64,000 nucleotides of DNA from NCBI RefSeq assembly GCF_002865645.1, contig NW_020194517.1:248001-312000 (forward strand), given 5' to 3'. Numbering within the stretch: the first letter of the stretch is position 1; each line of letters starts with the position of its first letter. Below the pieces are notes generated by a model. It did no database searches, was not told the DNA's origin, and saw only the letters and a program-made list of their open reading frames with translations. This document shows, piece after piece, positions 10,840-22,056 of the stretch. Both the position numbers and the translations under genes were made by a program. The DNA comes from Hyaloscypha bicolor E (Eukaryota; Ascomycota; Leotiomycetes; Helotiales; Hyaloscyphaceae).

Positions 10840-12192
10840 TCATCTTTTGCTTTTACGCTTTGAAGACTTCTCCAGTTGTCCAGGGGCGTTGGCAATGTCA
10901 TCCAATGTCATCTTTTCTTCCTCCTTCGTCAAGCCTTCCTCAACTAGCAACTCCAGAACTCCCTCCACAAAGACTTCTGCCTTCGAGTCTGCATTTACTG
11001 GGATGTCGTTGACGACCTCTTCGACCTTGATGACCTCGCTTTTCTCTATCACAATGCCTTCTTCATCTTTCTTGACCTTCTCCTCCTTTGTCTTCCTCCC
11101 AAGAGTGACCTTGCTTCTCTCAGCAGATTTGCAAAGTCCCTCCAGTCCCAACTCGCAGTCTCCACACTTCCGACCAACCGGAAGACAAACAGTCTGTCCA
11201 AAGCCTACCAATAACCAGTTTATCTCGTGCCATAGTTCCTTTGGTAGCCACGCCTGTAACGCCAATCTTGTTTCCTCTGGTCCTTTCGTCTTGTGCCATC
11301 CCCACAGGTTCGTAATTCGGTGTACATGCACATCGACACCTATTCCCTCCGTCCTTCCCCAAGCGGTACTCATACACAGGTATGCCATCTTCGGGCCGAC
11401 CCCAGGAAGAGACATCAAGCCTTCAATAGAATCCGGAATATCGCCGTCCCATTGATCCCTTAGAATCTCAGCAGTGGCCTTGATGTATTTCGTCTTGTTA
11501 TTATGGAAGCCCACCACCCAGATCAACTCGTTCAAGAGCTTCGGATCCACTGCCAAAATATTCTCCAGGTTCAACCCAACAGGTTCCCCTTCCTTGTATG
11601 CCGGCAGTTCATTCTGCAACCTGCCCATCGCGACAGCATTGGTGGTGTCCTTTGTCTGCGAGGACAGCATCAAGGCCGTCAACGTATGGTATCTCTTGAC
11701 TTTTGGGCTAGCCTTCTCCTCTGCCAACCTCTCACAGCCCATTGTGTCTACCGCAGCATTTTGTGCAGCTCCTGTAGTCCTCATCTCCTTAACAACAGCG
11801 TAGACCTCCGCCCAGTCATTGGGAGGATGGATCTCGACTTCGCCAGTCTCTTCATTCTTAATCTGTCGAGCTGGTTTGCGGACCTTGCGTTCCTTGGAAG
11901 GCGAGAATGTTACACTGTCCTCGACTTCGGTCTTGACGGTCACGGTCTTGTGTGGCGACTGCTTGATCGGCGTTCGTGGGGTGGGGTCTCGTTTCCGTTT
12001 TCGTGATGGAGGAATAACATCTTCGATATCTGTTGTATCTTGCAACGGTTCGGGCGAATGTTCGTTCTTGTTCGAAGAATTGCCATGTGCAAAGCGTGAG
12101 AGGGAGGACCGTGTGCTTCTGCAAGATGTTGTGGAGACGGATGTGGCATTGATGATCTTGGAGGTCTCCTTCGAGATCCTCGAGGTCCTCAT
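10840..12192 (-). CDS. NTH1: Endonuclease III homologue (DNA glycosylase/AP lyase)
   Basis: Intronless gene of 450 codons. Endonuclease III removes oxidised pyrimidines and cleaves the resulting abasic site in base-excision repair, in nucleus and mitochondria. The helix-hairpin-helix motif LPGVGPKMA spans about 262-270 with the Schiff-base lysine K268, and the catalytic aspartate is D287 in GIGVDVHVHRI. Four cysteines for the 4Fe-4S cluster follow at 336, 343, 346 and 354. Their spacing is C-X6-C-X2-C-X7-C, while E. coli Nth and human NTHL1 have X5 in the last gap. The first ~120 residues are a basic, Ser/Thr-rich extension with RKRKRD, a likely nuclear signal; the start of it could also work as a mitochondrial presequence. 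The C-terminus is Lys/Glu-rich and ends in KRKSKR. Confidence 0.95.
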   Translation of the reverse strand: MRTSRISKETSKIINATSVSTTSCRSTRSSLSRFAHGNSSNKNEHSPEPLQDTTDIEDVIPPSRKRKRDPTPRTPIKQSPHKTVTVKTEVEDSVTFSPSKERKVRKPARQIKNEETGEVEIHPPNDWAEVYAVVKEMRTTGAAQNAAVDTMGCERLAEEKASPKVKRYHTLTALMLSSQTKDTTNAVAMGRLQNELPAYKEGEPVGLNLENILAVDPKLLNELIWVVGFHNNKTKYIKATAEILRDQWDGDIPDSIEGLMSLPGVGPKMAYLCMSTAWGRTEGIGVDVHVHRITNLWGWHKTKGPEETRLALQAWLPKELWHEINWLLVGFGQTVCLPVGRKCGDCELGLEGLCKSAERSKVTLGRKTKEEKVKKDEEGIVIEKSEVIKVEEVVNDIPVNADSKAEVFVEGVLELLVEEGLTKEEEKMTLDDIANAPGQLEKSSKRKSKR

Positions 12193-12881
12193 TTCGATGG
12201 TGGGCCAGGCGACTTGTACCGCCGGTGAGACCTATGGAGGTGCAGTTACAGAGTGCTTTTCACTGTCTTACCCGCAGAAGGGTGTTCAGCCCCCTGAATC
12301 CAGCGCTGAATCGACGGGTCGGCCCGCAAACCGCAGTGCCCAGATCTGTTCGCTGACTAAAACAATGTAGACCTCATTCAAGACACTTGGCAGCGTCTGC
12401 ACCATCCTGACGCAGAGAGGGGATTGAATCTACGAATGATGGCTGGTGGAACCCTCTACCATCTGTTGCCCAGAATGTACGTGTCTTCTCTCCGATCTGC
12501 GTTGAACGAGCATGACTGTGCCTACTGTTCGGAACCTTGTTTTGTACCTAAGCCCTTCTATGACAAGCCTGTGGACACAGTTGATGAGCTGTTTCACTGC
12601 TCTCAATCACTGACCTGGTTCAGGTCAAAGCTCAAGTTGGGCAAAGGAGATGTACAGTGGCTATAATGGATAAATCGTGCCTTCCTCGAGAACTCTGGAG
12701 CGATTCAAATCGGTCGTAGGCTGCACGTGGTCTGTCTCTTTCAAACTCCCCAAGCATTCTCAATTGGCCTCTTAAACCCTATCTTTCACTTCTCCCCATT
12801 GCTAAATTGCAATTGCCTGGTATTTTTAAGCTGGGATATCATACTTTTCAAGAATATCAGCGTCTCCCCGACGAAGCCAAC
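12193..12881. other. Divergent intergenic region
   Basis: Head-to-head promoter region between endonuclease III (-) and the amine oxidase (+). No gene seen. Confidence 0.4.
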
Positions 12882-14968
12882 ATGGACGCTTATCCAATGT
12901 CTTACACTTCTCCATCTCGCAGACACTCCTCACGGATCTACCAGGATCTCGCTAGATATCGACTATCGAACCGAGCCTGTACAGATGTCAAAATTCAGCA
13001 ACTCGTTGTCGATTTCCAGAGCAAAGTATGTCATCTTCCTGGAACCTTGCAATATGTTTGTCAAAATATCTCTTAGGGCGCTCTTCCGTCCCTTGACCGA
13101 GCTTGAGGATGATTTTCGCCCTCAAAACTGGCAAAGTCAAGTGCCTGGAGAACACATATATTTCTCTTCTTCATAGTATGGACGATGGACTAAGCTCCTG
13201 CTTTAGCTGCTTACCAGAAGTCACTCAACAACACCGGAAATATGTGTGGTAGGGGCTGGGCTAGCAGGGCTTCGATGTGCAGACATCTTGCTTCAGCATG
13301 GATTCAAAGTCACCGTACTCGAAGCTCGAGACAGGGTTGGAGGTCGTGCCCATCAAGAAACTCTTCCATCAGGTCATCTGGTCGATCTAGGTCCGAACTG
13401 GATCCATGGCACTGACCACAACCCCATTCTTGATCTTGCAAAGACCACCAAAACTGCAATGCACACATGGGGTGAGAAATTTAAGGTCTTCGGCGCGGAC
13501 GGCAACCTTCTTGGTGAAGGAAGAGAGTATAACGACGTGATGTGGAAAATCATTGCGCAGGCATTCAAATACTCAGCCCAAAATACATCCACAATCAACC
13601 CGAATGAAAGTCTCAAGGATTTTTTTGAAAAGAAGCTCCTAGAAGAGTTTCCTGGACAAGCAGATTTGGACAAGAAAGAAATCCTTATGCAAATGGCTGA
13701 GCTGTGGGGCGCCTTTGTTGGAAGCCCTGTGTATCGGCAGAGTTTGAAATTCTTCTGGCTCGAAGAATGTATTGATGGAGGTATGTTTTGCCCAGAATAT
13801 TTTTTTTCTTGTCCTTCATCTATTCTTTGACATCCTCCGAACACTCGTCCGGCGAAGGAGTTCTCCAAACGTTACCATCCTTTGCCTGCTTTTCTGCTCT
13901 TCGCAGACTTTTGCAAGGAACCCAGAAAATCACATGCTGAAATTCTTTAGAGAACTTATTCGCTGCTGGAACATACAAGGAAATTCTCGCCACTATTGCT
14001 GCACCGGTACTGGCTGGCGCGAAATTGGAACTTTCCACCAAGGTTACACACATCAAGTCTTGCTCGGGTGTCATCTCAATTTCGACTGACAATGGACGAA
14101 GCCTTGAATTTGATGAAGTTGTGGTAACCACACCTTTGGGCTGGCTGAAGAAGAACAAGCATGTTTTTGATCCTCCTCTTCCTCCAAGACTCTCCACTGC
14201 CATTGATTCCATCGGCTATGGCTCTCTGGAGAAGGTTTGTTGAAAATGGCAACAAATGAGATAAATGACGCTGACACTGACCAGATCTTCTTAACTTTTC
14301 CTCGTGCTTTCTGGCTCGATACTCCGGATAAACAGAAGTTCACTGGCTCTATTCAATGGCTTTCCCCCCAATATGCAAAGGAGACGAATCCAGCCTGTTG
14401 GAACCAGGAGGTTGTAGATCTTTCAACATTGCCCGGCTCTTGTGCACATCCCACACTATTATTCTATATGTATGGCGATCAGTCAGTTGCGATGGCTGGC
14501 GAGCTTGCTTTACGAAATGAACGAGAACAACGAGATAAATACCTTGTGGAATTTTTCAAGCCTTATTTCTCTCGACTGCCCAACTATAAGGAGGGTTCGA
14601 AGGATTGTATGCCAGTTTCGTGTCTTGCAACAACTTGGGTGTTAGATGACCTCGCTGGAAATGGTAGCTATAGTACATTCCGAACTGGCCTTCTTGAGGG
14701 TGATCGAGACATCGAAATCATGAGAGACGGACTTCCGGACAGAAACATCTGGCTTGCTGGGGAACATACCTCTCCATTTGTAGCCCTCGGTACATCCACT
14801 GGTGCATACTGGAGCGGCGAGGCCGTGGGTTTGAGGATTGCGGATGCATATGGCAAAACTGCGAGAGACGGCGGTGACCAGCATGAAGCTTCAAAGCTCA
14901 CTACTGGCGATTCTGACAAGGAGGTCAACATCAGAGGTTTTGCTGACAAGGAGTTGGATGAAAGCTAA
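12882..14968 (+). CDS. FAD-dependent amine oxidase (polyamine oxidase-like), 5' end disrupted
   Basis: The body is clear: VVGAGLAGLRCADILLQHGF (dinucleotide-binding GxGxxG), EARDRVGGRAHQ, GPNWIHGTDHNP and a C-terminal FAD block (IWLAGEHTSPFVALGTSTGA). It resembles Fms1-type flavoenzymes that oxidise spermine or N-acetylpolyamines. Later exons are secure: up to 13780, 13951-14234 and 14285-14968. The 5' part is not. A first exon at 12882-13025 starts MDAYPMSYTSPSRRHSS. After the intron ending at 13076 the frame reads GALPSLDRA and then hits TGA at 13104, while the family-like continuation EDDFRPQNWQSQVPGEHIYF lies in another frame. That frame stops at TAG 13174, just before the FAD motif resumes in the same frame. 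An acceptor at 13107 would repair the first problem but not the second. It may be a pseudogene, a sequence error or a gene with unusual splicing. Confidence 0.72.
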
Positions 14969-17358
14969 CTGTAAGCGTTGTGGTCAAGGTCTGCTAGCGA
15001 TGACATCGTTTCAGGGGCGTGATGCATTGCTGTGGTGACTGTTTTCTTGCGAGTTGGCTTTTCGAAGACAGAGATTGTGGATAGATCTCCCTAGGCTAGT
15101 CCTTCAACTTCACAAGAGACAAATGACAGACAACTTGAGAAAGTCATTGCGGAAGTTCTTGTGATAAGGGGTTCTTTTAACTTCAGTACGAATGACAAGA
15201 ATCCCACGAAATTTCCACCCCGCACATCATTCTTTCCATAAACGACATCACCTCTTACAGAACATCCTTCACCAAGGTTCGCGGGATGTACTTCATTTAG
15301 CTTCTGGCGAAATCTGCCTTTGGCCAACCCGTTCGCTTTCTATCTTATGTTTCCTCATCTCTAGGCAGGAGAAGACAAGCCAACACGTCTTACTCGCAAT
15401 GTTTAAATATTGTATTTTTCTTGCGTCGGTCGACCATTTGCCAATCACAAACGAAGATGGTCGTAGTGCGGCCCTCTGACATGCAGTTCAATCTGACTGG
15501 CACGAGGTTATTCGACTTGTTAGCCCTTGCTGCCAACACAAACACAAGAGAGACTCTCAAAGTTTTGCAGGTATTGGGCTCAAGATCGCATAGTTATTGA
15601 CGGAAACGGGGATTGTGTCCCCTTCTCCCACAAAAAATATTGCCCAAAAGGATAGCACATCTATTTTTATTTCATTTAGGCACTGCTCGAGACCAGAAGA
15701 ATTTTAAAGAAAGCTTGATGATTCAAGCATCAAGGTATAAGTGCTGTCATTTATCTTGGACCAATAACGAGAAATGGAAGCATCTTCAAATGTTCTTGAG
15801 CACAAGTAAGCCTCACCCCATTGGTGTGTGAATACGAAGATACCACTTCAGGAACCTGATGAACCAAACGATGTGGCGTTTACCGAACGATTTTCTACAT
15901 AAGGACGGTGGTCCCCTCGCTGGTTGTCAGGACTTGACGTTCGAAACAGAATCGCATCCCATAAAGGTCCTGCCCACAAAACTTCACACATCTCCACAAA
16001 ACGCTTTGGACTCCCGAACGTTTTGGAGACCAGACGATGGTGCTAATCTGAATTTTTGCTGTCAGCTGAGCTCACAAATGTTCCAGTTCATCTGCGCTTT
16101 GTTTTCGCACCGTGGAGCATCTGGGAATATCCACAGAGTTGTGTCCAGGCATTTCAGCAGCGAAGTTCTATGCTTGGCAAGCGCCGGCTGGTGTTGTGAA
16201 ACCTCGACGTATCACGGAGCCTAGGTCAGTCAAACCAATTATGTCTAATAATGTTGTCACTGTTTTGGCACCGGCAAGAGATGAGCCGTGCGTGAGGGTT
16301 GCTGCGTGCATCATTTCCACTTGTCATCCTCATTGTCTGCGAGGCTGTCCCGTCCGGCGTATTTAGCGTCCCGGAGACGATTTAGGGTATTCAGCTGGCC
16401 CCTCCTCCAAGCATGAGGCGTGTCGATCAGCGGGAAGGAGAAACAATTCGAGCGGATTCAGCGCATGATCTGCGTTGTGTCAACGGATGTGGCACGGTAT
16501 CAGAAGCCCAGAACCACACGGAAGCACACCAAAAGAGCATTCGACCCATGTTCGCCAAATAGCCAGCCTCCCGGAATTGGAGTTGCACATACAGTATGTC
16601 GTTGTGAGCTTTTTTCGGCATGCGGCCAGACGATGCTGGCCTGCAGTGGTGCAGTGGTGCAGTGCTGCAGAGGGCATCTCAGAGAGACTCAGACCGCTTT
16701 TCAAGCCCGGATGTCGGACTTCCCGGGCTGCATGTTGGTCCTGATTCAGAACGCGAGCAGAAAAGAACGCGGATTATTGTGCAGTAACACCCTCCACGGT
16801 CAGGGCCAATTTGGGGGAAGCTCTATTTTAGCCCAGGGTGCATCGACCCCGCTACAGGGAGGAGGGAGTTACGCGTTAGCCGCAACAACAGCAGCAGCAG
16901 CAGCTAATCACAGAGTGGCCAGCGGCCCACACAGAACGGACTTGACGGCATTTGTGGAGGGCCAGGGCCGGGACCAGGACCAGGACCAGGACCACGACCA
17001 ACTGACCTCGACCCCCCCCCTCATGACCTTACGACCGACCATCCGACTGCATTCCAGAACAACCTATTTCGCAGCCCTGGTGGCCCTCGAAGGACAAAGG
17101 GTATCGATGATCGAGATCGGCTCCCGCCGTCCCGCTTCTGTGCAAATATCTTCTCTTCCTTCGCCAACGTTCTCCCTCTCATCGACGTTGAATTTAATAC
17201 TTAATGGACTCGGTCCGCGGAGCTTGCTCTCCATGTTCTACTCTTCAATATCGCGGCGCGACTTCCTTTGGCTTTGGCTTTGGCTTTGATTTTGATTTTG
17301 ACTCCAGCGCATGAACTCGAGCAACGATACTTCATTTCCTCAAATCTGAATTTACAGA
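14969..17358. other. 2.4 kb intergenic region with simple repeats near its end
   Basis: No supported gene. Towards the next gene it becomes repetitive: GTGGTGCAGTG copies near 16650-16675, a CAG run near 16890-16905, (GGACCA)n at about 16971-16995 and TTTGGC/TTTGAT repeats at 17266-17301, 60 bp before the GDPD start. The long open frame at 16420-17289 runs through these repeats and looks like chance. Confidence 0.45.
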
Positions 17359-18523
17359 ATGGCGGAAACCCTGCCGCTACTACGAGAAAAGATGGATCGT
17401 GAGAACTCCCCAGTTGCCCTCCGATTGAGAAGCAAAACTGAGCCTCTGGAAGCTGAAAATAGGTCTTTCATATCGGCCATAGACTCCCCAAAAGGACCGC
17501 GACCACAGGCTATCGCACATAGAGGATATAGAGCTGCATTCCCCGAGAACACCATGGCGGCGTTCAAGGGCGCTGTCAAGGTTGGAGCTCATGCCATAGA
17601 AACGGATATCCATCTGACGAAAGATAGCGTCGTGGTGTTGTCCCATGTAAGGACCAATTGGATCTGCACATTGTGATATTATGCAATTCTAACATATCTC
17701 AGGACCCTACGCTTGAGCGGTGTTTTGGGAGGAAGGACAAGATTATCGATTTGGAATGGAGAGAAATAGAACCACTCAGAACAATCCAGCAACCTTGTGA
17801 ACCAATGCCTCGACTCCGAGATTTGCTTGAATACCTCTCCGAACCCGAGCTGGAGGACATTTGGATGTTGTTAGATATCAAGGTAAGCTAAACGGCCTTG
17901 GTGGAAGAGCAAGGCTAAATCTCAAAATAGATCGACAATAACGCCGAAGACGTGATGAGGCTGATCGCGGCGACACTAGAGGAGGTAAAATCTTCACGGC
18001 CTTGGAGTGAACGAGTTTTGCTTGGTTTCTGGATGGTGAGTAACTGCAAACAAGCCATTTTCAATTCCCCCATCTGACCATCGTCCAGCCCAATTACCTT
18101 CCTCTGCGCGCCAAATATCTTCCAGATCATCGCGCAGCTCATATTGGCTTCAGCATAACCTATGCAAGACAATTCTTAAAAGAGCCTCGAGTAGATTTCA
18201 ATATGCTTCAAAAAAGCATGGTTGGACCCTTTGGCAACAAGTTCCTCCGTGACATCAAAGCAGCCGGACGGTCCGTATTTATGTGGACAGTCAACGACGA
18301 AGAGAAGATGAAGTGGTGTATCATGAAAGAGGTCGATGGAGTTATTACCGATGATCCGCTCAAATTCCTGGATATTTCGAAGAATTATAACGGAGAACGA
18401 TGTCGACTTCCTGTGACTCAGTATGGAACCGCCATTTGGATTAATATCATGTCAACCATTTTTGGTTTCATGTACAGGCTCAGGGCCATGTCCTCAAGAG
18501 GTAAAGGAGACCAAAGCAGATGA
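17359..18523 (+). CDS. Glycerophosphodiester phosphodiesterase-family phospholipase (Pgc1-like)
   Basis: Four exons, 17359-17646, 17703-17882, 17931-18035 and 18089-18523, all joined in phase 0, giving 335 residues. The GDPD catalytic core is visible: AHRGYRAAFPENT with H54, the metal ligands E81 and D83 in AIETDIHLTKD, and the second catalytic H96 in VVLSHDPTL. A later LLDIKIDNN supplies the conserved acidic strand and TVNDEEKMKW, VDGVITDDP close the barrel. A hydrophobic stretch near the C-terminus (TAIWINIMSTIFGFMYRL) suggests a membrane anchor, as in yeast Pgc1, which degrades phosphatidylglycerol. Both the architecture and the length fit Pgc1 better than soluble GDPDs. The exact substrate is inferred. 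Confidence 0.9.
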
Positions 18524-18851
18524 GACGCAGTGGATAGGCTCAGTGGAGACGAATTTATGACTTCGAGTGTGTTGAATAATGATATAGACGGCCAACACAA
18601 ACATAAACGACTAATGAAAGACTCGGGACTCGAATTTCTAGCAATCTCATCCCGTGTGTTCGAAGTCCAATAGCTCCTATTCTTGTATTGCTTTTTGTTA
18701 TAGATCAATATGGACTCGTGGCAAGCTAGAGTGCTTCGCAATCACGGTCACTTTCACAGTCATGACATTCTCTTGACTAACCACAACTCAGAAACCAATA
18801 CCATTTCAATCACCTACACGGTTCAATTAAAAACCCAACAAGACATACCAA
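18524..18851. other. Intergenic region
   Basis: AT-rich, contains the 3' end of the GDPD gene and the leader of the next. Nothing else seen. Confidence 0.4.
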
Positions 18852-19673
18852 ATGTGCATCAAACACATCAAGAAGTACACACAGTGTCCCCACACAGGTG
18901 TTAAGATCGAGCATTGCGAGATCTACAAAGCCAACCCAGACGCTTGTCACAAGAAAGAGAAGTGCCCGGAAACGATAAATGGCCACTGTCGGAAATGCGG
19001 CGGTGGTCCGCAACCAGAGCCCGTCATTACCTACGTCGACTTCGAGACAATCTCATCATGGAACAGAGAGTCAGCATCCAGCATCGAAACACCATCAAGC
19101 CTGAATTCCGGTGTCGAGCTGATGAGGAAAGGGAGTCAGAAGGCGGTAGGTGGTGTGAAGAGGTTCATCGGCAGCATCACGAGCAATCGCAGCAGTGGTG
19201 GCAGTTCAAGCCTGCTAGACGCAGTCTCAGAGACAGAATCTCCCTCTAGAGGTGAGAACACCGCATCTTACCCCAGTACGATCGAGCTACTTGCTGAGAG
19301 TAAGGCGGTCGATACATCGACGTCTCATGCGAAGCGCTGGCAGGGACCTACAGAAAGCTCATCGGGCCACATCCTCTCGAGTTCGAATACGACTGGCGGT
19401 ATGCACGAGATACAACCCTCACATGGCCGTGATATTGAGACTGCTTCTGCTGTCACGACTTGGACGAAAATTATTGTGAAGGCTAGCGGAATACAGGATT
19501 CGGGGAGAGCTGGAGTTTCCCAAGCTGATGGGGTTTTGTATCAACAAGAAGTTGATGTTTCACAATTCAATGTGGTTATGAGCCAAAGCAGACTTGAGGA
19601 ATTAGCCAAGGCTGATGAGAGATTGGCGAGAGTGAGGGATGAAAGAGGATATATTAATTTCAACATAGTTTGA
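18852..19673 (+). CDS. Orphan protein with Cys-rich N-terminus
   Basis: Single-exon frame of 273 codons; I do not recognise a family. The first 50 residues hold seven cysteines (starting MCIKHIKKYTQCPHTG, then HCE, DAC, EKC, HC, KCGGG) with interspersed histidines, a layout that could bind zinc. The remainder is low-complexity, Ser/Thr/Glu-rich and probably disordered, with a more ordered C-terminal stretch around SQFNVVMSQSRLEELAKADE. There is no signal peptide or membrane span. It lies in tandem between the GDPD and SET genes with its own promoter space. Protein-like amino acid use and an uninterrupted length support it as a real gene; function unknown. Confidence 0.75.
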   Translation: MCIKHIKKYTQCPHTGVKIEHCEIYKANPDACHKKEKCPETINGHCRKCGGGPQPEPVITYVDFETISSWNRESASSIETPSSLNSGVELMRKGSQKAVGGVKRFIGSITSNRSSGGSSSLLDAVSETESPSRGENTASYPSTIELLAESKAVDTSTSHAKRWQGPTESSSGHILSSSNTTGGMHEIQPSHGRDIETASAVTTWTKIIVKASGIQDSGRAGVSQADGVLYQQEVDVSQFNVVMSQSRLEELAKADERLARVRDERGYINFNIV

Positions 19674-20103
19674 GTCTGTTGGCATAGGCATGAATTCCGA
19701 AGCCACGCAAAAGCAGTAGATTAAACCTATGACTGCTGGATTATGTTGACCAATGTTTGATAATGCTTTCGAGTCGGAAACAGTTGTTCTTCTGAGAATG
19801 GCTACTGTAGAGGTGTATACAGCATCATACTTCACACGTGCCCTTTAGAACACGAATTTATCTAACATAGCAACACCGCGGTTCACTTATCACATATAAT
19901 TAAGAAGCGAAAAGCCCGAAGATGTATTTTGATTCAATTTCTTTGACATCCATTAGAAGAAGTGACGTCTCAATCACGTGTTTCACAACCGAACATCTCG
20001 AACACGTCTTGGTTCAAACCTTTCATCAAAACAACATTTGAAGCCGGCCTTGAAAGCTCATAATTTTTTCTCCACAACTGCTTGGTATAGAATTACAAAC
20101 GCC
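19674..20103. other. Intergenic region
   Basis: AT-rich spacer with no gene seen; promoter of the SET-domain gene. Confidence 0.4.
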
Positions 20104-22056
20104 ATGCATCGAGACAAACTTCTCATTACGGCGTTGCCCGCTTGGTGCAAGTTGAACGACGTCAATTTCCTGGACAGCAGAGTGAAAGACCTCGGGGGTT
20201 CGAAGGGCTTCGGACTCGTTACTGAAAGAGCACTGAACTCGAAAGGCACATTCGACATCCCGACTTTACTCACAGTGCCTCGTGACCTTATCTTGTGTGC
20301 GGAAGCGGTTGAAGAGCATGGGAAGGCGGATCAGCATTTTCGACAACTGTTGGATGCTGCTGGTGGAAAGGTCTCTCCCTGATACCTAACTATACGGTGT
20401 TTAATGGAATGTGGCTAATTTCAACGCAGTCTTTGAGAGGAGATGTTCTCTTATTCCTCTTGATGCAAATGACTATCGGGTCACCAAACCGCAACCAAAA
20501 TGTCGGCTTGTCTACGGCTTGGACGGCTTATGCGAATATGCTCGCTGATGTTGTTCCCGTTCCATCGATGTGGAGTGAAGAAGAAAGAATCTTGCTATTG
20601 GGAACGTCTCTTGAGGTGAGTTCTTGACAATGTCTTTTAAATGTTGTCATTAGTTGGGCATGAACGTAAAAGCCATCCTGAGGGTTGCATCTTCCTCCTG
20701 CAAGGGCAATCAGCTTGCAGCATTGGATATGAAAGTTTAATCCAGCACTTGTCCAGAGCTTGTTCTTTGAATTATCAAATTGTTCTCCTCTTTTCTAGGC
20801 GTTTTCCCCAAGAGGCTTATCTGACAATGTTCCAGACAGCAGTGAACGCTAAGTTGGCTGCCCTTCTTCGGGAATTCGAGGCCCTCCGTGAACAGACTGC
20901 CATGGTTTCTTGGTGCAAAAAGTGTTGGTGGGACAACGAGGCTTTACAGTTCGAAGACTGGATTCTTGTCGACGCCTGGTATAGATCACGTTGTCTTGGT
21001 AAGCTTATTTCCATACCGAATCCCTAGCTTCTCTATGAGAAGAGGCTGGGAGCTTCACGAGAGCCTCTATACGCATTTGTGTCTTGGGAGCTTGGCTTCT
21101 CAGCTCCTGAGCTCTTTTCAGAAAATCGGCACACTTCGTACTAATTCGATGCAGAGCTTCCAGATATTGGAGAATGCATGGTTCCTGTTTTAGACATGGT
21201 CAATCACTCCTCACAACCAAACGCCTACTTCGAGCATACGTCCAGCAACGGAGTCTCTCTGCTTATGCGGCCGAACATGGAACTTGAAGTTGGTTCAGAG
21301 ATCGCCATCAGTTACGGAACGTCGAAGAGTGAAGCAGAGATGTTGTTTAGTTACGGTTTCATTGACGAACAAAGTACGAACAAAAGCTTAGCTTTGACCC
21401 TCGAGCCATTTCCAGATGACCCGCTGGGAAAGGCAAAGAAAGCAGCCTTTGCAGGGCCGTCTCTCCTTCGAATCTATGTCGATCAAGACGAGATAAAATG
21501 GGAATGTCCTTTCCTGTTCTTGATGTTACTCAACGAGGAGGACGGTCTAGAGTTTCGGATGCTTCAGCAGACTGATGGCTCACGCAGTCCACTGAAGGTA
21601 TTTTGGCAGGGCTCTGATAAAAGTGACGCCACGGAAACTTTCGAATCTCTCATCAGCAGCCATCCTCTCAGCGATGTCTTCAAACTTCGAGCTATCGCCT
21701 TGCTTCAGGACCGGGTACGCCAACAGCTTGAACGTCTTTATGAGAGCGAAGACGAAGTGGACTTAGTAGCAGACACACCTTTCGTAGGGCCGGATCGAAG
21801 AAGTAGCGCCATGTTCTTGAGAAAAAGTGAAAAATCAACTTTGGAAAAAGCCTTTGCGGCTGCAGATAAACAGGTCAGTGTGGCATTGGGCAAGCCAATG
21901 ATTACTGGTCGCTTGCGCTGAGCTAACGCTTCACAGAAAAATGGCCTGCTGGAAAGCGAGGTGGTGTTGCGTTATCTCGGATCAATGGATGGCGAAGAAG
22001 AACCGGGAGACCAAGAGACCAATAGCAGTGATGAGCTTCAAGAAGATTTCAGCTGA
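20104..22056 (+). CDS. SET-domain lysine methyltransferase (Rkm/SETD3-like class)
   Basis: Five exons, 20104-20370, 20430-20615, 20836-20998, 21155-21873 and 21937-22056; 484 residues. Members methylate non-histone substrates, in yeast often ribosomal proteins. Visible hallmarks are GFGLVTERAL near residue 35 (start of the SET fold), the NHS motif in VPVLDMVNHSSQPNAYFEH, and the ISYGTSKSEAEMLFSYGFID block with the catalytic tyrosine. A C-terminal helical substrate-binding domain follows and the protein ends in an acidic tail (GSMDGEEEPGDQETNSS). The start at 20104 is the first ATG of the frame, since the upstream extension has no ATG. Which yeast Rkm it matches cannot be told by eye. The 220-nt second intron is unusually long for this window. 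Confidence 0.88.

Noticed and set aside
13026..13107. Long first intron (acceptor at 13107) to rescue the amine oxidase frame
   Set aside because: It rejoins the frame but removes the natural GALPSLDRA segment and uses a poor acceptor, and the stop at 13174 remains. Kept only as an alternative.
16420..17289. 289-codon open frame before the GDPD gene
   Set aside because: It runs through simple repeats, has no recognisable domain and ends in repeat-encoded Leu-Trp; likely chance.
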